The position numbers were made by a program, and so were the translations under genes. Positions 38,106 through 46,672 of a stretch of 64,000 nt of DNA are shown one piece after another (within the stretch, counting starts at the first letter, position 1; each line of letters opens with the position of its first letter). The stretch lies in the NCBI GenBank assembly GCA_964474695.1, contig CAYYTK010000026.1, positions 1-64,000 of the forward strand, read 5' to 3'. The notes under the pieces were generated by a model, which was not told the origin of the DNA, did not search any database, and saw nothing but the letters and a program-made list of their open reading frames with translations. The DNA is from DAOUBP01 sp964474695 (GTDB taxonomy: Bacteria > Chloroflexota > Anaerolineae > CG2-30-64-16).

Positions 38106-39488
38106 TTAACTCTCGAACATCTTCCCGGGGTTGAGGATGTTCAGCGGATCGAGCGCCTGCTTGATACGCCGCTGGATCTCGACCGACACGGGGCCGAGCG
38201 CAGTCTCCAGGTAAGGGCGCTTCAACACGCCCACGCCGTGCTCGCCCGACAGGGTCCCGCCGACCGCCAGGGCCGCCGCAAAGACCTCGCCCACCATCTG
38301 CTCCACCTTCGCCCACTGCTCCGGTTGGCGCTTGTCGAAGAGGATGTTGGGGTGCAGGTTGCCGTCCCCCGCGTGGCCGAAGATCACGATCGGCAGCCCG
38401 TACTTTGCGCTGATGGCGCGCAGCCGGCCGACGACCTCCGGGATGGCGCTGCGCGGCACGGTGATGTCCTCGCCCAGCTTGTTCGGCGCGCGGCGGGCGA
38501 GCGCGGGGGAGATCGAGCGCCGCGCCTGCCAGAGGTTGCTGCGCTCCGCCTCGCTCCCCGCCACCTTGACCGAACGCGCGCCGCACTCCCGGCAGATCGC
38601 GGCCGCGGCGTCCAGCTCGCGCTGCACGGTCTGCGCGTCGGCGCCATCGGTCTCGAGCAGCAGCACGGCTTCCACGTCGGTGCGCAGCCCCAGGTGCAGG
38701 GCCTCCTCGATGCAGATGAGCGCGGTCTGGTCCATCAGCTCCAGCGTGGCGGGCACGATGCCGGCCGCCAGGACGGCGTTGACCGCACGCGAAGCGTCGG
38801 CCAGGGCGGCGAATTCGGCCAGCGCGGTCCGGGCGAAACGAGGTTTGGCGATCAGGCGCAGCAGCGCCTCGGTGATGAGGCCGAGCGTGCCCTCGGAGCC
38901 GGTGAACAGCCCGTTCAGGTCGTAGCCGGTGACATCCTTGATCGGCTTGCCGCCCGTCTTGAGGATGCGGCCGTCGGCCAACACGACGGTGAGGCCCTGC
39001 ACATAGTCCCCGGTGACGCCGTACTTGAGGCAGCGGGGCCCGCCTGCGTTGCACGCGATGTTGCCGCCGATGGTCGAGTGGCGGATGCTGGACGGGTCCG
39101 GCGGGTAGAAAAGCCCCTGCTTCTCGACCGCGCTTTGCAGGTCGGCCGTGACCACGCCGGCCTCGGCCCACACGGTGGCGTTCTGCGCGTCGATCTCCAG
39201 GATCCGGTTCATGCGCGTCAGCGCCACCACGATGCCGCCGTTGGGATAGGGGATCGAGCCGGCTGCCAGGCCGGAGCCCATGCCGCGCGCCACCAGCGGC
39301 GTGCGCGTTTCAGCCGCCAACGCGACCACCTGGCTGACCTGCGCCGTGGTCTGGGGCAGCACGACCAGGTCGGGCCGGCTCTCCGTAAACGTGCCGTCGT
39401 AGGAGTAGACGGCAAGCTCCTCAGGTGAGGATAACACGCCGGTGGGGCCGATGATTTTCACCAGGCGGTCAATGAGCTGCTTATCCAT
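38106..39488 (-). CDS. glcD: FAD-linked 2-hydroxyacid (glycolate/lactate) dehydrogenase, GlcD-like
   Basis: 460 residues. The PCMH FAD-binding domain shows VLPQTTAQVSQVVALAAETR, VARGMGSGLAAGSIPYPNGG, then PPDPSSIRHSTIGGNIACNA and GPRCLKYGVTGDYVQGLTVV. The C-terminal cap has GEDITVPRSAIPEVV, FGHAGDGNLHPNILF and GTLSGEHGVGVLKRPYL. It oxidises a 2-hydroxy acid such as glycolate or D-lactate and passes electrons to the Fe-S subunit GlcF encoded just before it, with an 8-bp overlap. Glycolate versus lactate cannot be told from sequence. Confidence 0.92.
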   Translation of the reverse strand: MDKQLIDRLVKIIGPTGVLSSPEELAVYSYDGTFTESRPDLVVLPQTTAQVSQVVALAAETRTPLVARGMGSGLAAGSIPYPNGGIVVALTRMNRILEIDAQNATVWAEAGVVTADLQSAVEKQGLFYPPDPSSIRHSTIGGNIACNAGGPRCLKYGVTGDYVQGLTVVLADGRILKTGGKPIKDVTGYDLNGLFTGSEGTLGLITEALLRLIAKPRFARTALAEFAALADASRAVNAVLAAGIVPATLELMDQTALICIEEALHLGLRTDVEAVLLLETDGADAQTVQRELDAAAAICRECGARSVKVAGSEAERSNLWQARRSISPALARRAPNKLGEDITVPRSAIPEVVGRLRAISAKYGLPIVIFGHAGDGNLHPNILFDKRQPEQWAKVEQMVGEVFAAALAVGGTLSGEHGVGVLKRPYLETALGPVSVEIQRRIKQALDPLNILNPGKMFES

Positions 39489-40758
39489 CGTAACCTCGGT
39501 AGGCCTGGTCGAGCAGGGCGATCGGGTGGACCACCTGCACGTCGAGCCCGCGGCGCGCGATGCCGGTCTGTAACTGCATCTGGCAGCCGGGGCAGCCGGA
39601 CGCGATGATCCGGGCGCCCGTGCCGGCCAGGTGGGCCATCTTGCGGTCCAGGACCGTGAGCGATGTCTCGTAGTGCGTGATGAGCTGGGAGCCCGCGGAG
39701 CCGCAGCACCAGTCGGCCTCGGGCAGCTCCACGAATTCGAGCCCGTCGATCCGTGCGAGCAGGGCGCGGGGCTGCTGCCACACGCGCTGCGCCCGGCGCA
39801 GGTGGCAGGGGTCGTGATAGGTGACCTTCGCCTCGATGCGGCCCGGCGGCTGCGCGAGGGGGAGCTCAGCCAGGAACTCGCTGATGTCGCGGACCTGGCG
39901 GCTGAAGGCGGCCGCCCGGCCGGCCCAGGCGGGGTCGTCGGCGAGGAAAGCGCCGTACTCTTTCAGCGTCGAGCCGCAGGTGGCGCAGTCGGTGACGACA
40001 AGGTCCACGCCGGCCTGTGCGAAGAGGGCGATGTTGTGCCGCGCGTTGTCCCGCACGAGGTCCATCCGGCCGTAGCCCCGCATCGGCATCCCGCAGCACC
40101 GGGTTGCGCGGGGGGTGATCACGGTGCAGCCGTTGCGCGCCAGGACGCGCGCGCTGGCCGCGCTCTCGTCGGCAAACAGCACGTTTTGGGCGCAGCCGAG
40201 GAAGAAGCCCACCCGGCGGCGGCTCTCGCCCCGGGCCTGGGTGATCTCGGGCAAGGTGTGGAGCAGGGGGCGCTGCGGCAGGTGGGGCAGCATCGCCTCC
40301 ATGTCCCGCACCTGGCGGGGCAGCAGCCGCGTCAGCCGCAGCTTGTAGGCCAGGCTGCGGAGGCCCAAACGCTGGTAGAGGCGCAGCGGGAGCGTGGCCA
40401 GCTCCAGGCGCTCGCCGTGCGAGATCAGGCCGCCGAAGAGCGGCTGCTTCCAGCGGGCGGGCTGGATTTGCTCCTGAACGTGGCGCATGGCCAGGGCCAA
40501 ATCGGCCGGCCGGATGCCGACCGGGCAGATATCGTTGCAGGCCATGCACGCGAAGCAGGCGTTCATCTGTGCGCTGAGGTTGGGCGTGAGCGCCAGCTCG
40601 CCCTCCAACCCCTTGCGGGCCAGCATCACCCGGCCGCGCGGGGACGCGATCTCGTTCAGGTGCGCGTGGTAGGTGGGGCAGACGGCCAGGCACAAGCCGC
40701 AGCGGATGCAGTTCAGGTAGGTTGATTCGTCGGGTCTTTCAACGTCCGGGACATCCAT
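39481..40758 (-). CDS. glcF: GlcF-like Fe-S subunit of the 2-hydroxyacid dehydrogenase
   Basis: 425 residues. Two N-terminal [4Fe-4S] motifs (YLNCIRCGLCLAVCPTYH; NACFACMACNDICPVGI) and two CCG-type Cys-rich domains (TRCCGMPMRGYGRMDLVRDN; YHDPCHLRRAQRVWQQPRAL; ADWCCGSAGSQLITH). This is the electron-transfer partner of GlcD. Its gene follows the aldehyde oxidoreductase/flavodoxin genes on the same strand by 83 bases; both sets may form one redox operon oxidising an aldehyde and a hydroxy acid. Confidence 0.93.
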   Translation of the reverse strand: MDVPDVERPDESTYLNCIRCGLCLAVCPTYHAHLNEIASPRGRVMLARKGLEGELALTPNLSAQMNACFACMACNDICPVGIRPADLALAMRHVQEQIQPARWKQPLFGGLISHGERLELATLPLRLYQRLGLRSLAYKLRLTRLLPRQVRDMEAMLPHLPQRPLLHTLPEITQARGESRRRVGFFLGCAQNVLFADESAASARVLARNGCTVITPRATRCCGMPMRGYGRMDLVRDNARHNIALFAQAGVDLVVTDCATCGSTLKEYGAFLADDPAWAGRAAAFSRQVRDISEFLAELPLAQPPGRIEAKVTYHDPCHLRRAQRVWQQPRALLARIDGLEFVELPEADWCCGSAGSQLITHYETSLTVLDRKMAHLAGTGARIIASGCPGCQMQLQTGIARRGLDVQVVHPIALLDQAYRGYDG

Positions 40759-40841
40759 GACTGTTTACACCCTGTCTCCCTCGACCGGGCGGCGCGCCCA
40801 TTCGATCAACGATGACACAACGGTGACAACGGAACGGGGCG

Positions 40842-41339
40842 CTATCCCAGCGCCTGCGCCAGCTCGACGCCCCACTGCCGGGCGCGCTCGATCTCGCCGG
40901 CGCGCAGCGGGCCATACCTGCCTTGCACGATGAAGGGCCGGTGCTTGGCGATGGGCTGATATCCTGCAGCCGCCAGTTGGCCCAGGATCGCCTTGGCCGC
41001 GCTGCCCGGCGACCACCAAATGCGCGTCTCGAACGCTGCACTGCGGCCGCTGCCGGCGGGCAGCGCCGCGAGCCAGGTGCGCATGGCCGGATGCGAGAGA
41101 TCGGCCGGCGCGGGCGCGCCGGGCTGGTTCGCGGCCAACGATTTGACCATCGCCTCCGTGGGCAGGCTAAAGCCGAGCAGCGGCGCACCCGCCACGATCA
41201 GGTCGGCCCCGGCGAGCACACCGGCCGCGGCCTCGGCGGTCGAGAGCGCCTGCGCCCCCGGGCCGAGCCCCTCGGCGATGGCGCGGGCAATGGCCGCGGT
41301 GTTGCCCCAATGTGATTCGTAAACGACGATCGCTTTCAT
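40842..41339 (-). CDS. Flavodoxin-like protein
   Basis: 165 residues. FMN phosphate loop YESHWGNTAAIARAIAEGL at the N-terminus (S-x-x-G-N-T), then ADLIVAGAPLLGFSLPTEAM and WLAALPAGSGRSAAFETRI, where flavodoxins have their second and third FMN loops; some aromatic stacking residues appear replaced. The start ATG overlaps the stop of the AOR gene (ATGA), so it is translated together with it and may accept its electrons in place of ferredoxin. A group of flavodoxin-domain proteins also occurs without FMN. Confidence 0.8.
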   Translation of the reverse strand: MKAIVVYESHWGNTAAIARAIAEGLGPGAQALSTAEAAAGVLAGADLIVAGAPLLGFSLPTEAMVKSLAANQPGAPAPADLSHPAMRTWLAALPAGSGRSAAFETRIWWSPGSAAKAILGQLAAAGYQPIAKHRPFIVQGRYGPLRAGEIERARQWGVELAQALG

Positions 41340-43096
41340 GAAACCACCTTTTGTGAATAAGCTTCGATTGTCTGTCGCATGAACCCCTCATCGATGTTGC
41401 CCAGCGGCGTCGGGGTCTCCAGGATGCGTCCCGGGATGCGCAGGGCCGCGGGGTCGAAGCCCTCGCGGCGCTTGAAAGCGGCTTTGCGCTGCAGCACATC
41501 GGCGCCGAAGCGCGTCAGGTCGTCGGTCGTCCACTCATAGCCCGCGGTGGCCAGCGTTTTCAGCACCATTTCAGGGGTGTACATGTTGCGTGCAAACAGG
41601 CAGATCACCAGGCTGGTCAGCACCTGCCGCCATCGCTCTTCGGCCACCAGCTCGGCCGCCACCCCATCGGGCGTGAGCGTCTCGCCCTTAGCGCCGGCCC
41701 TTTGATCAATGCTGTAGCCCGCGCTGTCCAAATGGCTGTGCCGTGCGCCGGTGAGATAGCCCAGATGGCAGACCGGCCCGGTGTGGTAGCCCGGCATCTC
41801 GTTGCCGCCGAAGGTCAGGGCGAAGTCCGAGCCGCCGTAGCGCGCGGCCGCATGCTCAGCCCCGCGCGCCAGCGCCCGGTAAAAGTCGTTGGGCTGGCTG
41901 ACGATGCGGCCGGCAGCCTCCAGATAGGTCGCGTAGTCGCCCCATGCCAGGGCCAAGCCATCGGTCTCCTGCGTTGAGATGAGCCCGCGCTGGAGGGCTT
42001 CGGTGGCCCAAGCCAGCGTCACGCCCATGCTCATCACGTCGAGGCCCTGGACCTCGGCTTCGTCCAATACCCTGAACATGCCTTTGATGTCATCGCCGCC
42101 CAGCAGGCTGCCGATGGCGAAGATCGGCTCGTGGTCATAGCCGATCAGGGAGGTCTTGTAGAAGTAAGGCTCCTTGGGGTAGGGGTAACGGACCGCCGCC
42201 AGGTGGATGCAAGCCACCGGGCAGTGGGCGCAGGCGACGCGGCGCCCCAGGTACTCCTGGGCCAGGTGCTCGCCGCTGATGGCTTCCGCGTGCTCAAAGT
42301 GGCCCTGCTGCAGATTGCGGGTGGGGAGGGCGCCCAACGCGTTCAGGGGCAGCACGTTCATGGCCGTGCCCAGCTCGTGGTACTTTTTCATCATCGACGA
42401 TTGGGTCGCGGTCGCGTAGAGGGCGTCGTAGAGCTGCCGGTAGGCGCGGCGGTCCGCGACGGGCAGCGCGCGCTCGCCGGAGATGACCAGCCCCTTGAGC
42501 TTCTTGCTGCCGAAGACCGCGCCCAGGCCCAGGCGGCCGAAGTGGCGGTAGGTTTCCGTGATCACGGCGGCGTAGGTGACGCCCATTTCTCCGGCCCGAC
42601 CGATGCGCATGATCGATCGCATGCCCGCGCCCGACTCCCGCTCGCGCAGGACGGAGCCGACCGTGTAGGCGTTGTTCGTGCCCCACAGCGCGCTGGCATC
42701 GCGGAAGTGGACGTGGCTGCCGTCGATGGACAGGTAAACCGGTGCGCTGCTGCTGCCCCGGATCACGATGGCGCCGTAGCCGGCCATGCGGATGGCGATG
42801 GCGCTGCGGCCGCCTGCGTGGCTTTCGCCCAGGTTGCCGGTGTGCGGCGACTTGAACAGCGCCGTGGTCTTGGAGGCCAGCGGGAAGAGCCCGGTCAGCG
42901 GTCCGACGGTCAGGATGATCGGGTTGCCGGGAGCGAACGGATCGATGCCGGGCGGGCATTCTTCTTCCAGCAGCCGTATGCCTGCGCCGACGCCGCCCAG
43001 CCCGGCTTCGAACACCTCCGGCCGTTCCTGGATGGAGAAGGAGCGCCGAGCGAGATCGACATAAAGAACGCGTTTGAGCGGATCATTCGCCAACAT
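41336..43096 (-). CDS. Tungsten/molybdenum aldehyde ferredoxin oxidoreductase (AOR family)
   Basis: 586 residues from the ATG at 43096 behind GGGAGGAGG; the open frame reaches further upstream but overlaps the ferredoxin gene. VLYVDLARRSFSIQERPEVF and GVGAGIRLLEEECPPGI open the family; NLGESHAGGRSAIAIRMAG is pterin-binding. C289-x2-C292-x3-C296 (CAHCPVAC) and a later Cys (SLVICLFARN) ligate the [4Fe-4S] cluster. GRLGLGAVFGSKKLKGLVIS is typical of AOR. It oxidises an aldehyde to the acid, or reduces the acid at low potential. Cofactor synthesis genes are not in the window. Confidence 0.92.
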   Translation of the reverse strand: MLANDPLKRVLYVDLARRSFSIQERPEVFEAGLGGVGAGIRLLEEECPPGIDPFAPGNPIILTVGPLTGLFPLASKTTALFKSPHTGNLGESHAGGRSAIAIRMAGYGAIVIRGSSSAPVYLSIDGSHVHFRDASALWGTNNAYTVGSVLRERESGAGMRSIMRIGRAGEMGVTYAAVITETYRHFGRLGLGAVFGSKKLKGLVISGERALPVADRRAYRQLYDALYATATQSSMMKKYHELGTAMNVLPLNALGALPTRNLQQGHFEHAEAISGEHLAQEYLGRRVACAHCPVACIHLAAVRYPYPKEPYFYKTSLIGYDHEPIFAIGSLLGGDDIKGMFRVLDEAEVQGLDVMSMGVTLAWATEALQRGLISTQETDGLALAWGDYATYLEAAGRIVSQPNDFYRALARGAEHAAARYGGSDFALTFGGNEMPGYHTGPVCHLGYLTGARHSHLDSAGYSIDQRAGAKGETLTPDGVAAELVAEERWRQVLTSLVICLFARNMYTPEMVLKTLATAGYEWTTDDLTRFGADVLQRKAAFKRREGFDPAALRIPGRILETPTPLGNIDEGFMRQTIEAYSQKVVS

Positions 43097-43553
43097 GGGT
43101 GCCTCCTCCCGCGGAGAGTTCGCCTCCGAAGCCGAGTTCGCCTCTGTCTGCGGGGAGCTCTTCCATCGCCAGCACATCATACGGGCAGTAGGAGACGCAG
43201 TAGCCGCAGTGAATGCAGATCTTGGGCTTGTTCTGCTCGCCATCCCACAGCACGGCGCCGTAGGGACAGGCCTCCGCGCAGTTGTGGCAGCCGATGCACA
43301 GCTCGGGCTTCAAGCGCACACCGCCTCCGGGCCGGAGCAGCAGCGCGTCCGTGGGGCAGACGCGCGCACAAGGCGGATCAGGGCAGGCCCGGCAGACGAT
43401 CACGACGAACCCCTTGCGCACGCCGCCCGCGGAGCGCACCCAGATGCAGGCATCGGCCAGCCCGCCAACGCCGGCACGGCGGGCGCAGGCGAATACGCAG
43501 GACTGACAGCCCACGCAGCGTTCCTTGTCCAGGAGAGAAAGCCTCTTGGCCAT
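43083..43553 (-). CDS. Polyferredoxin with four [4Fe-4S] clusters, AOR electron-transfer subunit
   Basis: 156 residues from the ATG at 43553 with AAGGAG upstream. Four cluster motifs: RCVGCQSCVFACARR, VCRACPDPPCARVCP, LCIGCHNCAEACP and ICIHCGYCVSYCPYDVL, 16 cysteines in all. The arrangement fits the HycB/YdhY/AorB group that wires molybdo- and tungsto-enzymes to acceptors. Its C-terminus overlaps the AOR gene start by 14 bp, so the two proteins very likely form a complex. First gene of the minus-strand redox operon. Confidence 0.92.
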   Translation of the reverse strand: MAKRLSLLDKERCVGCQSCVFACARRAGVGGLADACIWVRSAGGVRKGFVVIVCRACPDPPCARVCPTDALLLRPGGGVRLKPELCIGCHNCAEACPYGAVLWDGEQNKPKICIHCGYCVSYCPYDVLAMEELPADRGELGFGGELSAGGGTHVGE

Positions 43554-43754
43554 GTTGGCTCCTTTATCAGCCGCCCACTGGGATGGGTCATCCCGGTGAC
43601 ACATGGGCGCGGATAGAGATGATAGCACAGTTCTGCCGGAACGATGGAATTGAGCGTGGACGTCGAGCGGCGATTTGTTCTATTGCCGCATTTGCGGTAT
43701 CTTTGGCATCTGGTTCAGCGCTGCGGGAATCAACCAAGGCCGGAGGTTTTCATC

Positions 43755-45206
43755 ATGCCGATCGATCGCAAGGTGCCCAACGAAATACTCCAACTGGAAT
43801 GGCTGCTGAAGAAGCCCAACAGTGACCCGACCGGGCTGGCGGGGTTTTTCACCAGCGGCGAGATCATCGTCACCCGGGTGCCGGCCCGGCTGGATGTGAT
43901 GGGCGGCATTTCCGATTATTCGGGAGCCAATGTCTGCGAGGGGGTGCTGGGAGGCGGGGTGGTGATCGCGCTGCAGCCGCGCACCGACCGGACGCTGCGC
44001 ATCCGCACCATGCCGGCCAACCGCGTCAGCCTGGCGGTGGAGACGCGCATCCCGCTCGATTATTTCGAGATGGGGGAAGGGTTCGTCGCTTACGAGCAGA
44101 TGCAGGCGCTGTGCAAGGCCAACCCGCTCTCGGCCTGGGCAGCGTACATCGGCGGCAGCATCTTCACCCTGCTGAAAGAGCAGTCCATCCATCTGCCCTT
44201 CGGCTTCAACATGTTCCTACTCAGCGGCGTGCCGATGAACGTCGGCATCGGCAGCTCGGCGGCCACCGAGATCGCCACCCTGTACTGCCTGCAAAACTAT
44301 CTCGGCCTCAACATCTCCGAGACCCATCTGGCCAAATTGGGCCAACTGGCGGAGAACCTGGTGGTCGGCGCACCGTGCGGCATCATGGACCAGATCACGG
44401 TGACCAGCGGCCGGCAGGGTAAGCTGACCCATATCCTGTGCCGTCCGGGCAGCGTGATGCGCGAGATCGAGATCCCGCCGGACACGGCTTTTGTCGGCAT
44501 CAACTCGATGATCAAGCACTCCGTCGGCGGCACGGCCTACGGCGATGTCCGGATCGGCGCCTTCATGGGGAAGCGCATCATTAACCATGTACGCGCTGAG
44601 CGGGGCGAGAAGCCGATCCAGCATCTGACCGAGCTGACGGCCGAGTCTTTCGAGGGCGCCTACCGCGCGGCCCTCCCCGATACGATCCGCGGCTCGGAGT
44701 TCCTGGCCCGGTACCAGTCTCACGACGACCCGATCACCCGGATTCAACCGGACGCCACCTACCGGATTGCCGGTCCCACCGCCCACCCGGTCTATGAGAA
44801 TCTGCGCGTGCTCCAGTTCATGGATCACCTGATTGCCGCCGTCGATGGCAGCGAGCGTGACCTGGTGGCGGCCGGCGAGTGCATGGCCGCGTCGCACGTC
44901 AGCTACCGGGATAACTGCCTGCTCTCCGTTCCCGAGGTCGATTTCCTGGTGGAGGCGGTCTGCAGCCGCGGCCCGCAGAAGGGGCTTTACGGAGCCAAGA
45001 TCACGGGGGGCGGGTCCGGGGGCACGGTGGCGGTCTTCGGGCAAAAAGAGGCGCTTGCCAATGAGATCCCCGGCATCACGCGGGAGTACAAACGGCTGAC
45101 CGGCCTGGAGGCGGAGCTGTTCGAGGGCACCTCGCCGGGGGCCGTGGAGTTCGGCGCTTACCGCTACAACTTCAGCCCGATGGGCTGGATCCGCTCTATA
45201 TGTTGA
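43755..45206 (+). CDS. GHMP-family sugar kinase (arabinokinase/galactokinase-like)
   Basis: 483 residues from the ATG at 43755, after CGGAGG. The sugar-binding motif reads VPARLDVMGGISDYSGANV, closer to the LDVMGGIADYSG of plant L-arabinokinase than to the GEHTDYN of galactokinase. The GHMP ATP loop is PMNVGIGSSAATEIATLYC and the C-terminal motif AKITGGGSGGTVAVF. It should phosphorylate the anomeric hydroxyl of a pentose or hexose. The stop overlaps the start of a sugar-1-phosphate nucleotidyltransferase gene, which fits a two-step route from free sugar to UDP-sugar. Substrate inference only. Confidence 0.83.
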   Translation: MPIDRKVPNEILQLEWLLKKPNSDPTGLAGFFTSGEIIVTRVPARLDVMGGISDYSGANVCEGVLGGGVVIALQPRTDRTLRIRTMPANRVSLAVETRIPLDYFEMGEGFVAYEQMQALCKANPLSAWAAYIGGSIFTLLKEQSIHLPFGFNMFLLSGVPMNVGIGSSAATEIATLYCLQNYLGLNISETHLAKLGQLAENLVVGAPCGIMDQITVTSGRQGKLTHILCRPGSVMREIEIPPDTAFVGINSMIKHSVGGTAYGDVRIGAFMGKRIINHVRAERGEKPIQHLTELTAESFEGAYRAALPDTIRGSEFLARYQSHDDPITRIQPDATYRIAGPTAHPVYENLRVLQFMDHLIAAVDGSERDLVAAGECMAASHVSYRDNCLLSVPEVDFLVEAVCSRGPQKGLYGAKITGGGSGGTVAVFGQKEALANEIPGITREYKRLTGLEAELFEGTSPGAVEFGAYRYNFSPMGWIRSIC

Positions 45207-46102
45207 TGCGCCACGAACTGCCGCGCAAGGCGGTGATCCCGATTGCCGGGTTAGGGACGCGGCTGTTCCCGGCCTCTCATGCCTGCAAGAAGGAGCTTTT
45301 CCCCATCGTCGGCCCGGATGGCATCGCGCGGGCGCTGCTGCACTACCAGGTCGACGACCTGATCGCGGCCGGCATCGGCCGGATCTGCATCATCGTCCAG
45401 CCCGGCGAAGAGAAGCAGGTCGTGGATTACTTTCGAGGCCCCGGCACGCCGTATCTGAGGCATCTCGACAAGCACCCGCGCCTGGCCGCCGAAGCCGAGC
45501 GGATGCAGGCCGCGCTGGACCGCCTGTGCTTTGTCGTGCAGGAGACGCAGGAGGGGTACGGCCACGCCATTTTCCAGAGCCAGGCGTTCGCCGATGGCGA
45601 TCCGATCCTGTTGTGCCTGGGGGATCACCTTTTTCGCGGGGGCGCCCGGTCCTGCCACAGCCAACTGCTGGAGGCGTTCCAGTCCTGCGGGGGGCGATCC
45701 GTGTCGGCCGTGAACCGCATCGGTGCGGCGGAGTTGAAGGGATACGGCACGATCGCCGGGAATCGCCTGGCCGACCACCGGGAGCTGATTGCCGTCACCC
45801 GCATTGTCGAGAAGCCCGCGATCGAGCTGGCACGGGGTTCGCTGCGGGTGGACGGGCTGGAGGCGGGCGAGTTCCTGGGGTGGTTCGGGATGCACGTGCT
45901 GTCGCCCGCGATCTATGATGTGCTGGGCGAGATGATCCGCACGGATGACCGCCAGCATGGGGAGTTCCAGCTCACCTATGCCCAGGAGCTGCTCAGGCAG
46001 CGCGAGGGGTATTACGCGCTGGAAATCCGGGACGGCACGCGCTTCGATTTCGGCACCCCGCAGGACTTCGTGAACAGCGTGGCCCGGTTCGCGGCCGCCT
46101 GA
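45200..46102 (+). CDS. GalU-like sugar-1-phosphate uridylyltransferase
   Basis: 300 residues. RKAVIPIAGLGTRLFPASHA then CKKELFPIV is the nucleotide-binding G-x-G-T-R loop with the Lys/Glu of GalU enzymes; FVVQETQEGYGHAIFQSQAF and ILLCLGDHLFR give the sugar and metal site, and TRIVEKPAIE the later conserved E-K-P. It makes UDP-sugar from UTP and a sugar 1-phosphate. Seven-base overlap with the GHMP kinase suggests it uses that kinase's product, rather than being the housekeeping GalU. Confidence 0.87.
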   Translation: MLMRHELPRKAVIPIAGLGTRLFPASHACKKELFPIVGPDGIARALLHYQVDDLIAAGIGRICIIVQPGEEKQVVDYFRGPGTPYLRHLDKHPRLAAEAERMQAALDRLCFVVQETQEGYGHAIFQSQAFADGDPILLCLGDHLFRGGARSCHSQLLEAFQSCGGRSVSAVNRIGAAELKGYGTIAGNRLADHRELIAVTRIVEKPAIELARGSLRVDGLEAGEFLGWFGMHVLSPAIYDVLGEMIRTDDRQHGEFQLTYAQELLRQREGYYALEIRDGTRFDFGTPQDFVNSVARFAAA

Positions 46103-46129
46103 CCCGTATATTGCACTGAGGAGATAACA

Positions 46130-46603
46130 ATGGCTGGTTTTCAGACGGGGCCGTTCGAGTCGGCCGAAGTAGCCGCAGTCGAGCCGGACGAGGTTGTCCG
46201 GTTCTCAGATAAGCTGACCGATTCGCTCCAGAACATCACCGCGATGATCGACGAGCACAAGGTGATGATCGATGCCATCCAGGACGTCGGTATTCAACTG
46301 ACTTCGGCATTCGGCACGCTGCACACGTTGACCGTCAAGTATGCGAAGACCGTCAACGGTGTGCTCGATCTGCTGCTGCCCTGGCTCAAGAAGCTGCCGT
46401 TGGTGCCGCCCAAGCTGCTGGAGCTGGCGGCCAGGATGGAGCGGATCACCCAGGCGATCATCGACAGCAGCGTGAACACCGCCACGGCGATCACCGACGT
46501 CAACCAGGGCTTGCGGACCGGCAATGTGGAGCAGTTGCGCGGCCACTCGGGCGAACTGCAGAAAGTGACGCGCGCCCTGACCTTGATCTTGCCGGACAAT
46601 TAG
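46130..46603 (+). CDS. Hypothetical all-helical protein
   Basis: 157 residues after GAGGAG. Predicted long amphipathic helices: RFSDKLTDSLQNITAMIDEH, KVMIDAIQDVGIQLTSAFGT and ARMERITQAIIDSSVNTATA, with one hydrophobic patch (VLDLLLPWLKKLPLVPPKLL). No family recognised. It resembles a four-helix or chemotaxis-like bundle segment without a membrane anchor. It lies 27 bases after the nucleotidyltransferase and is probably cotranscribed with it. Confidence 0.6.
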   Translation: MAGFQTGPFESAEVAAVEPDEVVRFSDKLTDSLQNITAMIDEHKVMIDAIQDVGIQLTSAFGTLHTLTVKYAKTVNGVLDLLLPWLKKLPLVPPKLLELAARMERITQAIIDSSVNTATAITDVNQGLRTGNVEQLRGHSGELQKVTRALTLILPDN

Positions 46604-46671
46604 CCGCGCGCGAGCGGCGCCAGGTGGCGGATGAAATGCCGCTCCAGCGCGGCATAGCGGGCCTCTTCGTG
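46600..46671 (-). pseudogene. Possible C-terminal scrap of a lost gene
   Basis: Immediately after the HAD gene's stop the minus strand reads HEEARYAALERHFIRHLAPL then ARG and TAA, which has the look of a real protein C-terminus rather than random translation, but no start or rest of gene is present. Family unknown. Confidence 0.3.
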
Positions 46672-46672
46672 C

